DNA of 64,000 bases from positions 50,423 to 114,422 of the forward strand of contig NZ_FWYB01000012.1 in the NCBI RefSeq assembly GCF_900176505.1, given 5' to 3'. The first letter of the stretch is position 1. Every line of letters begins with the position of its first letter. The notes below the pieces were generated by a model, which was not told where the DNA came from, searched no databases, and worked only from the letters and a program-made list of their open reading frames with translations. The stretch is from Pedobacter nyackensis (GTDB lineage Bacteria; Bacteroidota; Bacteroidia; Sphingobacteriales; Sphingobacteriaceae). Positions 51,418-61,647 of this stretch are shown piece by piece. A program made the position numbers and the translations under genes.

Positions 51418-53310
51418 ATGAATAAGATGCTTATAGTGCTATGTTTTTTGAGTAGCACATTAATGATTCAGGCGAAAGACATTAAGATTTTAAGCCCGGA
51501 TAAAAAGACGGAGTTAACCATTACTACGGGTTTAAAAAATGAAAAGGCGTTAAGTTATGCGGTCTCTTACCAGGGCAGCTTAATCATTGCCAATTCGCCA
51601 TTAGGCCTTGAATTTGACAATGAGAAGTCATTGTCGGAGGACCTGACTATGGTATCCGTAAAAGAAAAAGTGGTGAAGGAAAACTGGAAGCCTGTTTATG
51701 GTGAGAAAGATAATTATCTGAATCATTATAAGGAAGTAACTATTCAATTCAAAGAAGATAAAGCTCCTCATCGTCAGTTTTCTATGTCATTAAGGGTGTA
51801 TAATGAAGGAGTAGCATTTAAGTATAATGTGCTTACAAATAAGCAGGTGATGATTACCAGAGAACTTACAGGTTTTAGGTTTACTAAAGATCATCCATCC
51901 TGGATTGCAGGTAATGCGCAGTCGAAATATAAAAAAGGGAGCATTAGTAAAACAGGAAATGGAACTGAGCGCCCATATGTGATTGAAATGAATGATAATC
52001 GCTTCATCGCACTTGGTGAAGCTGCTTTAGTAGATCATGCCCGAATGAAATTTAACCGTTCTCCAAAAGATAGTTTATTGCTTGTTGCAGCGCTCGATGG
52101 GAAAGCAATTTACAATACAAATTTTTCTACTCCCTGGAGATATGTGATGATTGCGGAGTCTGCCGGAAAGCTATTGGAAAACAATCATTTTATCTTGAAT
52201 TTAAATGAAGCAAATGCAATAAAGGATGTATCATGGATCAAGCCTGGTAAAGTTATTCGTGAGGTAACGCTGACTACAACTGGTGGTAAAGCCTGTATAG
52301 ATTTTGCGGCCAGGCATAATTTGCAGTATGTTGAATTTGATGCCGGTTGGTATGGCCATGAGTACGATAATGCATCCAGTGCTTTAGCTGTAAATGTTGA
52401 TCCTTCAAGATCTACAGGGCCATTGGATTTGCAGGGAGTTATAGACTACGGGAAAAGTAAAGGGGTTGGCGTGTTACTTTATGTAAACCAACGCGCTTTG
52501 TCGAAAGAGTTGGATGCTATCCTTCCATTGTTTAAGTCATGGGGGGTAAAGGGGTTGAAATATGGCTTTGTAGATGTAGGGTCGCAGAAAAGTACATCCT
52601 GGCTCCATGAGGCAATCAGGAAAGCCGCTGATCATCAAATGATGCTGGATATTCATGATGAGTACCGTCCAACAGGTTATTCCAGAACATACCCTAATCT
52701 ATTAACTCAGGAAGGAATACGTGGAGAAGAAGAAAGTCCGGATAACCATCAGGTATTAACCACGATGTTTACCAGAATGATAGCCGGTGCAGGCGACTTT
52801 ACCAATTGCTATTTTGCTCCGAGGGTAAACGAAATGGGATCTCATGCTTCTCAAATGGCAAAGGCGATCTGTATTTACAGTCCCTGGCAGTTTGTGTATT
52901 GGTACGATCGTCCTGCAGATTCACCAAGACAAAAAGGAGGAGCGGGATCAACGGCTTCTGTAATAACTGAAATTCCGGAACTAAGTTTTTATGATGCATT
53001 ACCTACGGTATGGAATGATACAAAAGTGTTAGCAGGGAAAATTGGAGAACATGGAACAATCGCGCGAAGAAGCGGGGAGGATTGGTATGTGGGCACATTG
53101 ACAGATAAACCGATCAGTTTTTCATTACCACTAAACTTTCTGGCTAAAAACAAACAATACCAGGCTACGGTTTATGCTGATGACGCTTCATTGTCGACCT
53201 CTACCAAAGTTGCAATAAAACAGATGAGCGTAGCTGCTTCAACAGTATTAAACATACAATTGCTGGAAAAACAGGGACAGGCAATTATTATCAGATCTGT
53301 AAAAAAATAG
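51418..53310 (+). CDS. GH97 alpha-glycosidase
   Basis: The 630-aa exported enzyme has a signal peptide (LIVLCFLSSTLMIQA), a beta-sandwich N-terminal domain (to about residue 270), a barrel with WIKPGKVIREVTLTTTGG, YVEFDAGWYGHEYD, VGVLLYVNQRALSKEL and GLKYGFVDVGSQKS, and a C-terminal domain (EIPELSFYDALPTVWNDTKVLAG). GH97 includes inverting glucosidases (SusB type) and retaining galactosidases. Asp386 in GFVDVG fits the retaining nucleophile position, so alpha-galactosidase-like action is the better guess, not proven. Confidence 0.9.
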   Translation: MNKMLIVLCFLSSTLMIQAKDIKILSPDKKTELTITTGLKNEKALSYAVSYQGSLIIANSPLGLEFDNEKSLSEDLTMVSVKEKVVKENWKPVYGEKDNYLNHYKEVTIQFKEDKAPHRQFSMSLRVYNEGVAFKYNVLTNKQVMITRELTGFRFTKDHPSWIAGNAQSKYKKGSISKTGNGTERPYVIEMNDNRFIALGEAALVDHARMKFNRSPKDSLLLVAALDGKAIYNTNFSTPWRYVMIAESAGKLLENNHFILNLNEANAIKDVSWIKPGKVIREVTLTTTGGKACIDFAARHNLQYVEFDAGWYGHEYDNASSALAVNVDPSRSTGPLDLQGVIDYGKSKGVGVLLYVNQRALSKELDAILPLFKSWGVKGLKYGFVDVGSQKSTSWLHEAIRKAADHQMMLDIHDEYRPTGYSRTYPNLLTQEGIRGEEESPDNHQVLTTMFTRMIAGAGDFTNCYFAPRVNEMGSHASQMAKAICIYSPWQFVYWYDRPADSPRQKGGAGSTASVITEIPELSFYDALPTVWNDTKVLAGKIGEHGTIARRSGEDWYVGTLTDKPISFSLPLNFLAKNKQYQATVYADDASLSTSTKVAIKQMSVAASTVLNIQLLEKQGQAIIIRSVKK

Positions 53311-53352
53311 ATCCTTATAAATCAGAATGATAACACCAGATATATCAACCAA

Positions 53353-54699
53353 ATGACTACAGAAAAAATAATTTTTAATCACAAATACATCATTGGCATA
53401 TCCTTTATTTCTGCTCTTGGAGGGTATTTGTTTGGATTTGACTTTGCGGTCATTTCCGGCGCCTTGCCTTTTTTAAGAACCCAATTTATGCTTGATCCCT
53501 GGTGGGAAGGGTTTTTAACCGGTTCATTGGCTTTGGGCTGCATAGTAGGCTGCCTGGCCGCAGGAACCATTGCTGACAGGAAGGGCAGGAGGCCAGGTTT
53601 ATTGATGGCCGCAATCATTTTTGCAATGTCGTCCATTGGCATCGCTTTCTCATCAAGCCTAACGATGTTCGTAATAATGCGCTTTATTGCCGGGATTGGC
53701 GTAGGAATGGCATCCATGTTATGCCCGATGTACATTGCCGAAGTTTCTCCAGCTAAGGTGAGAGGACGTAATGTTGCGATCAATCAGCTTACCGTAGTTA
53801 TTGGTATTTTGGTGACTAACCTGGTTAATTATTTTCTTGCTGACATTGGTCCGGATGCCTGGCGTTGGATGTTCGGATTGGGCGTAATTCCTTCATTTAT
53901 ATTTCTGATCGGGGTGTTGTGGCTTCCTGAAAGCCCAAGGTGGTTAATGAAGGCAGGTCATCAATCGAAAGCTAAAGCAGTACTCCATAAGCTTGGATCT
54001 GAGTCGTTTGTGAACTCAACATTTGCTGATATACAGCAATCACTTTCAGGGAATAATAAGCAATCCTACAAAGCTGTTTTTGAAAAAAGTGTACGTCCAG
54101 CTGTTATAGTTGGAGTTGTCCTGGCAGTTTTTCAGCAATTGTGTGGCATTAACGTCGTATTTAATTATACATCAACCATATTTGAGTCTGTCGGAGCCAA
54201 TCTGGATCGTCAGTTATTTGAAACGGTAGCTATAGGCGCGGTAAACCTTATTTTTACGCTCCTTGCAATGTGGCAGGTGGACAAGCTGGGTAGAAAACCA
54301 TTGATGCTGATCGGCTCTCTTGGTTTATCAGTTGTGTATGTGGTGCTGGCCTTCCTATTGCAGAACCAATTCCCCGCAAGTCTGATTTCAACTTTTGTAC
54401 TTATTGCAATAGGTTTGTATGCCACTTCACTGGCCCCGGTTACCTGGGTATTGATCTCAGAGATCTTTCCAAATAAGATTCGCGGGACGGCTTCATCTCT
54501 GGCTATTGTTTCCCTATGGGGAGCGTATTTTATCCTGGTATTTACTTTCCCAATCCTGGCAGCTAAGCTTGGTACGTTCGGACCATTCTACTTGTACGCC
54601 GGTATATGTTTTCTGGGATTTCTATTTATAAAAAGAAAGGTTAAAGAAACAAAGGGCCAAACTCTGGAAGAGCTGGAGCAAAATTTAGTAAGACATTAA
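53353..54699 (+). CDS. sugar porter family MFS transporter
   Basis: The 448-aa inner-membrane carrier has twelve helices with sugar-porter signatures: GGYLFGFDFAVISGALP, GTIADRKGRRPGLL, MYIAEVSPAKVRGR, LPESPRWLMKAG, QQLCGINVVFNYTSTIF, WQVDKLGRKPLML and KETKGQTLEELE at the end. It takes up a monosaccharide by proton symport. A second sugar porter at 63485 shares the start motif but is a different gene. Within the operon it imports the sugars released by the adjacent hydrolases. Confidence 0.95.
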   Translation: MTTEKIIFNHKYIIGISFISALGGYLFGFDFAVISGALPFLRTQFMLDPWWEGFLTGSLALGCIVGCLAAGTIADRKGRRPGLLMAAIIFAMSSIGIAFSSSLTMFVIMRFIAGIGVGMASMLCPMYIAEVSPAKVRGRNVAINQLTVVIGILVTNLVNYFLADIGPDAWRWMFGLGVIPSFIFLIGVLWLPESPRWLMKAGHQSKAKAVLHKLGSESFVNSTFADIQQSLSGNNKQSYKAVFEKSVRPAVIVGVVLAVFQQLCGINVVFNYTSTIFESVGANLDRQLFETVAIGAVNLIFTLLAMWQVDKLGRKPLMLIGSLGLSVVYVVLAFLLQNQFPASLISTFVLIAIGLYATSLAPVTWVLISEIFPNKIRGTASSLAIVSLWGAYFILVFTFPILAAKLGTFGPFYLYAGICFLGFLFIKRKVKETKGQTLEELEQNLVRH

Positions 54700-54772
54700 T
54701 AAGCTAAGTAGATGAAATCATCATGAGCAAACAGTAATAACCAGTGCTCATGAAGCAAAAATACGCACACAA

Positions 54773-57700
54773 ATGAATAAAAATACAGTTAACGTTTGGC
54801 AAGAGCAGGTAACCATACCGACCTATGGTACGGGTAAACCTAATAAAAACCCTATGTTCTTTGAGAAGAGAATTTATCAGGGAAGTAGTGGTGTTGTTTA
54901 TCCGAATCCTGTGATAGAAAAAATATTGGATGAAAAGGAAGACAAAGCATACATTGGCTTATTTCTGGAAAACGATTATTTAAAAATCATGATTCTCCCG
55001 GAACTGGGAGGACGTATCCAGATGGCCTATGATAAAATAAAACAACGACATTTTATTTATTATAATCAGGTTATAAAACCTGCGTTAGTGGGGCTAACCG
55101 GGCCGTGGATTTCAGGAGGGATAGAGTTCAACTGGCCTCAGCATCATCGTCCAAGTACTTTTGATCCAATTGATTTTACTATTGAAAAGCATCCTGATGG
55201 TAGTAAAACGGTTTGGGTAAACGAAATAGAGCAAATGTTTCACACCAAGGGGATGGCGGGTTTTACCTTGTATCCGGATAAAGCATATATTGAAATTAAA
55301 GCTAAACTATTCAATAGAACCGACCTACCGCAAACTTTTCTTTGGTGGGCAAACCCAGCTGTTAAAGTAAATGATCATTATCAATCTGTATTTCCACCTG
55401 ATGTGAATGCAGTTTTTGACCATGGTAAACGTGATGTTTCTGATTTCCCAATTGCTACCGGGACTTATTACAAAGTCGACTATGGTCCTGGAACCGATAT
55501 TTCCATGTATAAAAATATTCCAGTGCCAACTTCATATATGGCTATTAACTCAGCGTACGATTTTGTTGGCGGCTATGAGCATGATACAAAAGGTGGTGTA
55601 TTACATGTGGCAAATCATCATATTTCGCCAGGTAAAAAACAATGGACCTGGGGAAATGGCGATTTCGGTATCGCCTGGGATAGAAACCTGACCGATGAAG
55701 ACGGCCCTTACATAGAGCTAATGACAGGGATGTTTACAGATAACCAACCTGATTTTACCTGGATCATGCCAAATGAGGAGAAGTCATTTACGCAGTATTT
55801 CCTTCCTTATAGTGAATTGGGAATGGTGAAAAATGCAAGTAAGGACATTCTTTTGGCCATCAACAAGCTTGAAAATAGATTGGAGATTAAGATTTACGCG
55901 ACTTCTGTGCAGTCTTTAATTGATGTTAAGCTAAAAATAGATGGAGAAGAATATTGGAAAGAAACCATCAGTGTTTCACCGGAAAAAGTTTATGTGAATA
56001 CGCTTTCTGTTGATCAAAATTTTGATGTAAATAGTTTATTATTGATGATCACTGCGAGTAATGGTCATGAACTTTTACGCTATGAGCCTGCAAATGACCA
56101 AAAGAATGTTTTACCGGAACCTGCAAAACCGGCACTAAAACCTGAAGAAATTGACAGCAATGAGCAACTGTTTTTAACGGGACAACACCTGGAACAATAT
56201 AGGCATGCTACCTATACACCAGTTCCTTATTACGAAAAAGCACTTGAAAAAGAGCCTGGGGATATCAGAAATAACAATGCACTTGGATTATGGTATCTAA
56301 GACGGGGTCAGTTTAAAAAAGCTGAAAGCTATTTTAGAAAGGCTATTGAGACAAGTACAGCACGTAATCCCAATCCTTACGATGGGGAGCCATATTATAA
56401 TCTCGGATTGTGTTTAAGGTTTCTGGGGAAGGATAAGGAAGCCTATGATGCCTTTTTTAAGTCATCCTGGAATAATGCCTGGAAAGCGACTGGTTATTTT
56501 TCTGTTGCTCAACTTGACGTTAAAAAGGGTAATTATGGGGAGGCGCTAGCACATGTAACTATAGCTCTGGACGGTAATGCCAATAATAGTAAAGCATATG
56601 TCGTAAAATCTACAGCTTACCGAAAACTCAATTTACCGGAAAGTGCTGTGTTAGTTGCTCTTAAAGCATTGAATAGAGATGCTTTCAATCTTGCTGCATT
56701 ATTTGAATGTAATTGTGCTTATAAAGAGCTGGGGGATAATGCAAAAGCACAATATTATCTGGATGAATTACTAAGACTTTCGAGATGCTACGAACAAAAT
56801 TTCATAGAATATGCGCTGGATTACGCTGCAATGGGCTTGTTTGCCGAGGCTGTTGATTTGCTTAGCTATGCCATTAAAGAGGAGGGGACAAGTCCACTTG
56901 TTTATTATTACATGGCTTTTTTCTATGGGCATATGGGGGAGGAGAAAGAAGTGAGCAGCTGGCTTAACCAAGCGGCGCGGGCAGACTCCTACCTTTGTTT
57001 CCCTAATCGTTTGGAGGAAATTAAGGTATTGGAATTTGCAATTTCAAGAAACCCATCGGATGCAAGGGCGCCTTATTATTTGGGTAATTTGTTTTATGAT
57101 AAACGTCAATATCAGGAGGCAATAGCTTATTGGGAATCTTCAGCGAAGTTAGACGGGAACTTTCCTACGGTACAAAGAAACTTAGGGATTGCCTATTATA
57201 ATAAGCTGAATGATGCTGAAAGCGCATTGACTAGTTTTGAGGCCGCATTTAGGCTTGACCCAACTGACGACCGGTTGCTGATGGAACTTCACCAGTTATA
57301 CCTAAAACTGAATGATACTCCTCAAAAACGACTACTCTTCCTGGAACAACATCTCAATACAATAGAGGAGCGTGATGATGTTTACCTTGAACGGGTAGCG
57401 ATTTATAATTTCCTGGGCGACTATGAACGGGCATTTGAATTGATAATGAACAGGAAATTTCATCCCTGGGAAGGGGGCGAAGGAAAGGTGTCCGGTCAGT
57501 ATGTACTTAGTTTAACACAATTGGCCAGAATTAAAATTGAATCCGGAGCATTTTCCGAAGCTATTGACCTGTTGGTAAAGGCCCAGGTTTACCCACATAA
57601 TTTAGGGGAAGGAAAGCTTTTTGGATCAATAGAAAATGACATCTTTTATTTTATGGGCTGTGCTTACGAAGGATTAAATGATGAAGCTTCGGCAAGAAAA

Positions 57701-58102
57701 TATTTTAATAAAGCAACTTTAGGTACGAATGAACCCAGCGCAGCAATTTTTTATAACGATCAGCAACCTGATAAGATATTCTATCAGGGGCTAGCCTGGA
57801 AGAAACTAGGAAATCTGGAAAAAGCGCAGCATATTTTTGATAAGTTAATTGATTATGGTGACCTGCATATTAATGATGAGGTGGAAATCGATTATTTTGC
57901 AGTTTCTTTACCGAGTTTATCGGTGTTTGAAGATGACCTTGAAGTAAGAAATAAAGTGCATTGCTATTTTATTAAAGGATTGGGCCTACTTGGGAATGGA
58001 TGTGTTGAGGAAGCGAATGAAGCTTTTCAAAAAGTACTTGCGCTTAATTCCTCGCACCAGGGAGCTCAGTTACATTTTGAAATACAAAAACAAGTAAATT
58101 AA
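54773..58102 (+). CDS. DUF5107 domain protein with tetratricopeptide repeats
   Basis: The 1109-aa protein has no signal peptide. Residues about 1-350 form the DUF5107 domain, a galactose-mutarotase-like beta-sandwich (IMILPELGGRIQMAYDKIKQRHFIYYNQ, ISGGIEFNWPQHHRPSTFDP, GMFTDNQPDFTWIMPNEEKSFTQYFLPY, quoted as fragments). From residue about 450 onward run many TPRs (YYEKALEKEPGDIRNNNALGLWYLRRG, APYYLGNLFYDKRQYQEAIAYWESSA). Such fusions are common in Bacteroidota and Actinobacteria sugar loci; their enzymatic role is not established. It lies between the carrier and the GH2 gene. Confidence 0.9.
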   Translation: MNKNTVNVWQEQVTIPTYGTGKPNKNPMFFEKRIYQGSSGVVYPNPVIEKILDEKEDKAYIGLFLENDYLKIMILPELGGRIQMAYDKIKQRHFIYYNQVIKPALVGLTGPWISGGIEFNWPQHHRPSTFDPIDFTIEKHPDGSKTVWVNEIEQMFHTKGMAGFTLYPDKAYIEIKAKLFNRTDLPQTFLWWANPAVKVNDHYQSVFPPDVNAVFDHGKRDVSDFPIATGTYYKVDYGPGTDISMYKNIPVPTSYMAINSAYDFVGGYEHDTKGGVLHVANHHISPGKKQWTWGNGDFGIAWDRNLTDEDGPYIELMTGMFTDNQPDFTWIMPNEEKSFTQYFLPYSELGMVKNASKDILLAINKLENRLEIKIYATSVQSLIDVKLKIDGEEYWKETISVSPEKVYVNTLSVDQNFDVNSLLLMITASNGHELLRYEPANDQKNVLPEPAKPALKPEEIDSNEQLFLTGQHLEQYRHATYTPVPYYEKALEKEPGDIRNNNALGLWYLRRGQFKKAESYFRKAIETSTARNPNPYDGEPYYNLGLCLRFLGKDKEAYDAFFKSSWNNAWKATGYFSVAQLDVKKGNYGEALAHVTIALDGNANNSKAYVVKSTAYRKLNLPESAVLVALKALNRDAFNLAALFECNCAYKELGDNAKAQYYLDELLRLSRCYEQNFIEYALDYAAMGLFAEAVDLLSYAIKEEGTSPLVYYYMAFFYGHMGEEKEVSSWLNQAARADSYLCFPNRLEEIKVLEFAISRNPSDARAPYYLGNLFYDKRQYQEAIAYWESSAKLDGNFPTVQRNLGIAYYNKLNDAESALTSFEAAFRLDPTDDRLLMELHQLYLKLNDTPQKRLLFLEQHLNTIEERDDVYLERVAIYNFLGDYERAFELIMNRKFHPWEGGEGKVSGQYVLSLTQLARIKIESGAFSEAIDLLVKAQVYPHNLGEGKLFGSIENDIFYFMGCAYEGLNDEASARKYFNKATLGTNEPSAAIFYNDQQPDKIFYQGLAWKKLGNLEKAQHIFDKLIDYGDLHINDEVEIDYFAVSLPSLSVFEDDLEVRNKVHCYFIKGLGLLGNGCVEEANEAFQKVLALNSSHQGAQLHFEIQKQVN

Positions 58103-58157
58103 TTTAACGAATATCAGTTGGAATAAGTAAAGGATTAAACATAGACTACCTACAATA

Positions 58158-60707
58158 ATGAATTGCAAAAGATTTTTTTTCAGGACTGCGTTCCTGATAT
58201 TGATACTTGGTACCATAGGGTTCAAACAAGTACTATCCCAGCCTAAAGCTATTGTTAGGATGGGGTCTTTGAATACAGTTTCTTTTGATCAAGGTTGGTT
58301 ATTTGCCCGATATGGTTTACAACCAGACGGTACAAGGAAAGAAGAACCATCTGGTTTGGAGGCTTCTGGATTCGAAGATATCAGCTGGAAAAAATTGAAC
58401 TTACCACATGACTGGGCCATTACCGGCCCTTTTAGAATTGATCTTGAAGGTGCAACTGGTAAACTGCCCTGGAAAGGAATTGGGTGGTATAGAAAGCACT
58501 TTACTGTAAATGGATCCGATGCAGGGAAACGGGTTTTTGTAGATTTTGACGGCGCAATGGCTAACGCAAAAGTTTGGCTCAATGGCAAATACATTGGAAC
58601 CTGGCCTTATGGATATTCCTCTTTCCGAATGGATTTAACACCCTTTCTTCAGTTTGGAAAAGAAAATGTTTTGGCTGTTCGTTTAGACACGGAGAACTGG
58701 GATTCACGTTGGTATCCGGGCGCCGGAATTTATCGTCATGTCTGGCTGGTAAAGACTGATCCGATACACGTGAATCATTATGGAACTTACATTACCACTC
58801 CTCAGGTTTCTGATCAGAACGCGGTTGTGAACATTGAAACAACAATAAATAATCAATCCTTAAAAAGTGAAAAAGCTATTGTAAAGACAAGCTTGTTTGA
58901 GCTAGACGCTTCGGATAAGCCCACACTTAAGGTAGCGGTTACAAAAGATACAATCATTGTAATTAATCCGGGCGAAAAGAAGTTGACCTCATCAAGAGCA
59001 GTCATTGATATGCCTAAACGTTGGAGTATTGAAAGTCCTCATCGTTATGTTGCGCAAACAACAATCCATATAAAGGGAAAAGTAGTTGATACTTATTTCA
59101 CACCTTTTGGTATCAGAACGCTGGAGTTTACAGCCAAAAACGGCTTTTTATTAAATGGTAAGCGTGTTCAGATTCAAGGAACATGTAATCATCATGACTT
59201 AGGAGCACTTGGTGCAGCCTTTAATCTTAGTGCTTTAACCCGTCAGCTGAAGTTATTAAAGGAAATGGGCTGTAACTCTTTGCGCACTTCGCATAATCCA
59301 CCTGCTCCGGAGTTATTGGAACTGGCTGATAAAATGGGATTTCTCGTTTGGGATGAAGCTTTTGACAGCTGGAAAAAAGGAAAACGTAAAAATGATTACA
59401 ACAAAATTTTTGATGAGTGGCATGAAAAGGATTTAATGGCATTAGTGCATCGCGATCGTAATCATCCTTCTGTTTTTATATGGTCAATCGGGAATGAAGT
59501 TATGGAACAACAAAATGTTGAACTTACTAAACATCTGGTGGATATTGTACATCGGGAAGATCCTACCCGTCCCGTTTCTAACGGTTATAACGATCCTGAT
59601 GGAGGTCGTAATTCAGGTGCTGTTGTGGCATTAGATTTAATGGGGGTAAATTATTTCTTTGATCAACAACCTCGTTGGGATGCTGATCCGAGATATGCCA
59701 ATAAGCCGACTTTAGGGAGTGAGACATCTTCTTGTGTGAGTTCACGTGGAGAATATTTTTTCGGTGGTACAGAATACAAAAACTGGCAAATTACATCTTA
59801 CGATGTTGCAAAACCAGGCTGGGGCTGCTCTCCGGATGAGCAATTCAGAACTAATGCCAAATATCCGCATCTGTTAGGTGAATACGTTTGGACCGGTTTT
59901 GACTATTTAGGAGAACCTACACCTTACAATTCAGATGAAACGAACCTGCTCAATTTCAGAGCCGATGCAAGTAAAAAAGAGGAATTAGAAAAACAGTTAG
60001 CATTAATTCGTAAAAACAATCCACCTTCAAGAAGCAGTTATTTTGGGATTATTGATTTAGCCGGTTTTCCTAAGGATCGCTTCTATAGTTACCAGGCACA
60101 TTGGCGCCCGGATTTTCCAATGGCACATATTCTTCCTCACTGGAACTGGCCTGAGCGCATTGATTCCATTACACCTGTACATGTTTACACCTCGGGAGAT
60201 GAAGCAGAACTGTTTTTAAACGGTAAAAGCCTAGGCCGTAAAATTAAAGCGCCAGGGAAGGATTTTCGTTTGGTTTGGGATAAAGTAATGTATAAACCAG
60301 GTGTGTTAAAAGTGGTTAGTTATAAAAATGGAAAACTCTGGGCAACGGATGTAGTGAAAACTACGGGTGTAATGAGCAAGCTTACCCTTTCAGCTGATCG
60401 AAAGACCATTAAATCGGACAAGGATGATTTGTGCTTTATCACGGTGAAAGTAACGGATGAATCAGGTTTGATAGTGCCGCGGTCGAATCCGTCTATACGT
60501 TTTTCGATTGAAGGACCGGGGGAAATCGTTGCAACCGACAATGGTGACGCAACCAGTTTTGTATCTTTTCAAAATCATGAACGACCGGCTTTTAATGGAA
60601 TGGCATTGGTGATTGTGAAAGCAAGGAAGGGTGCTAAAGGTATCATTACGGTTAAGGCAGAAAGTAAAGGTTTAACCAGGGGAGCTACAAAAATTCAGGT
60701 TCAATAA
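58158..60707 (+). CDS. GH2 beta-galactosidase-like glycoside hydrolase
   Basis: The 849-aa exported enzyme has a signal segment (residues 7-27, KQVLSQ), a GH2 sugar-binding domain (NLPHDWAITGPF, GWYRKHFTVNG, WYPGAGIYRHVWL), an immunoglobulin-like domain, and the barrel (NHHDLGALGAAFN, SLRTSHNPPAPELL, WSIGNEVMEQ). Glu447 in GNEV is the acid/base. Glu522 in GSETSS is the likely nucleophile. The GEYVWTGFDYLGEPTPY block and a DUF4982-like tail follow. Family members cleave beta-galactosides or beta-glucuronides; the exact sugar is open. Last gene of the operon. Confidence 0.92.
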   Translation: MNCKRFFFRTAFLILILGTIGFKQVLSQPKAIVRMGSLNTVSFDQGWLFARYGLQPDGTRKEEPSGLEASGFEDISWKKLNLPHDWAITGPFRIDLEGATGKLPWKGIGWYRKHFTVNGSDAGKRVFVDFDGAMANAKVWLNGKYIGTWPYGYSSFRMDLTPFLQFGKENVLAVRLDTENWDSRWYPGAGIYRHVWLVKTDPIHVNHYGTYITTPQVSDQNAVVNIETTINNQSLKSEKAIVKTSLFELDASDKPTLKVAVTKDTIIVINPGEKKLTSSRAVIDMPKRWSIESPHRYVAQTTIHIKGKVVDTYFTPFGIRTLEFTAKNGFLLNGKRVQIQGTCNHHDLGALGAAFNLSALTRQLKLLKEMGCNSLRTSHNPPAPELLELADKMGFLVWDEAFDSWKKGKRKNDYNKIFDEWHEKDLMALVHRDRNHPSVFIWSIGNEVMEQQNVELTKHLVDIVHREDPTRPVSNGYNDPDGGRNSGAVVALDLMGVNYFFDQQPRWDADPRYANKPTLGSETSSCVSSRGEYFFGGTEYKNWQITSYDVAKPGWGCSPDEQFRTNAKYPHLLGEYVWTGFDYLGEPTPYNSDETNLLNFRADASKKEELEKQLALIRKNNPPSRSSYFGIIDLAGFPKDRFYSYQAHWRPDFPMAHILPHWNWPERIDSITPVHVYTSGDEAELFLNGKSLGRKIKAPGKDFRLVWDKVMYKPGVLKVVSYKNGKLWATDVVKTTGVMSKLTLSADRKTIKSDKDDLCFITVKVTDESGLIVPRSNPSIRFSIEGPGEIVATDNGDATSFVSFQNHERPAFNGMALVIVKARKGAKGIITVKAESKGLTRGATKIQVQ

Positions 60708-60873
60708 TCAGCCAAACTAAAAACTCCTTCTACCAGGTTTAATCAGCATCCGGTTAAATATCCTAGAGGTCATGTCGCTGTTATGACCAATTTAAGCCTT
60801 TCCGCCTGCACATCACTTGAAAAAAAATAACTGGAACTATTGCGGTTTATAAAAAAGTGTTTTTATATTAGTA

Positions 60874-60889
60874 ATATGTTTGAACATAT
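60874..60889. promoter_or_regulatory. palindrome overlapping -7 box and start of the GntR gene
   Basis: ATATGTT-TG-AACATAT, two 7-bp arms with a 2-bp centre. The embedded TATGTTTG (60875-60882) matches the -7 consensus, so transcripts would begin close to the ATG at 60888. The dyad is well placed for self-repression by the GntR product. Confidence 0.4.
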
Positions 60890-61628
60890 GAACAAAATAC
60901 CATTACTTAATCACGACAGCAAAATACCATTGAATAAACAGGCTGAGGATGTATTGAGGTCTTTGATTCAGCTTCCTGAATTTAGCAATGGATCATTATT
61001 TCCAAAAGAGACTGATCTTGCTCAGCGTTGGAGCATTTCCAGGAATACATTGCGACAAGCAATCAATAATCTTGTTAAAGAAGGTTTGCTTGAAAGAAAG
61101 AAAAGAGTAGGAACACGGGTTACAAAACAAAAGATCTCTACAAATCTCAACAATTGGATGAGTTTTACGCATGAAATGGAGAGCATGGGGTTGTCCTTTA
61201 AGAACCTGTTGCTTAGCGTTGAAAAGATAGCCGTGGATGAGGAGGTAGGCCAAAGTCTTCAAATCCATGCGGAAACAGAAGTGATATGTTTAAAACGGGT
61301 TCGCAGTACAGATGAAAATCCAATGGTTTATTTTGAGTCCTATTTTCATCCACGTATAGGTATTTCGGAAAATGAAAACTTTGAAAAGCCTTTGTACGAG
61401 TTGTTAGATGAGCAGTACAATGTAATGCCTGTTTATTCGCAGGAAGAAATTAAGGCTGTTGCAGCGGTAGGTAAAATTGCTGAAATCCTCAAAATAAAAG
61501 AAGGGGAGCCCTTATTGGAAAGAAAAAGGCTGGTCCTTGATGCCGCAAGAAGACCCATTGAGTATAATGTGTGTTATTACAGAAGTGACTGGTTTACTTA
61601 TAGCATAGAAATAAAGCATTCAGTTTAA
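60888..61628 (+). CDS. GntR family regulator with UTRA domain
   Basis: The start is taken at 60888 (MNKIPLLNHDSKIPLNKQ) because family proteins begin close to this point; a frame from a TTG at 60840 or an ATG at 60876 is less likely. The winged helix is at residues about 10-80 (LFPKETDLAQRWSISRNTLRQAINNLVKEGLLERKKRVGTRV, in parts). The UTRA ligand-binding domain follows to the end. Sugar-responsive members of the HutC/UTRA type repress catabolic genes and release DNA upon binding a sugar phosphate. It precedes the isomerase by 20 nt, so it likely controls the isomerase and second sugar porter. Confidence 0.92.
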   Translation: MNKIPLLNHDSKIPLNKQAEDVLRSLIQLPEFSNGSLFPKETDLAQRWSISRNTLRQAINNLVKEGLLERKKRVGTRVTKQKISTNLNNWMSFTHEMESMGLSFKNLLLSVEKIAVDEEVGQSLQIHAETEVICLKRVRSTDENPMVYFESYFHPRIGISENENFEKPLYELLDEQYNVMPVYSQEEIKAVAAVGKIAEILKIKEGEPLLERKRLVLDAARRPIEYNVCYYRSDWFTYSIEIKHSV

Positions 61629-61647
61629 AAAATATTACGAATTACCA

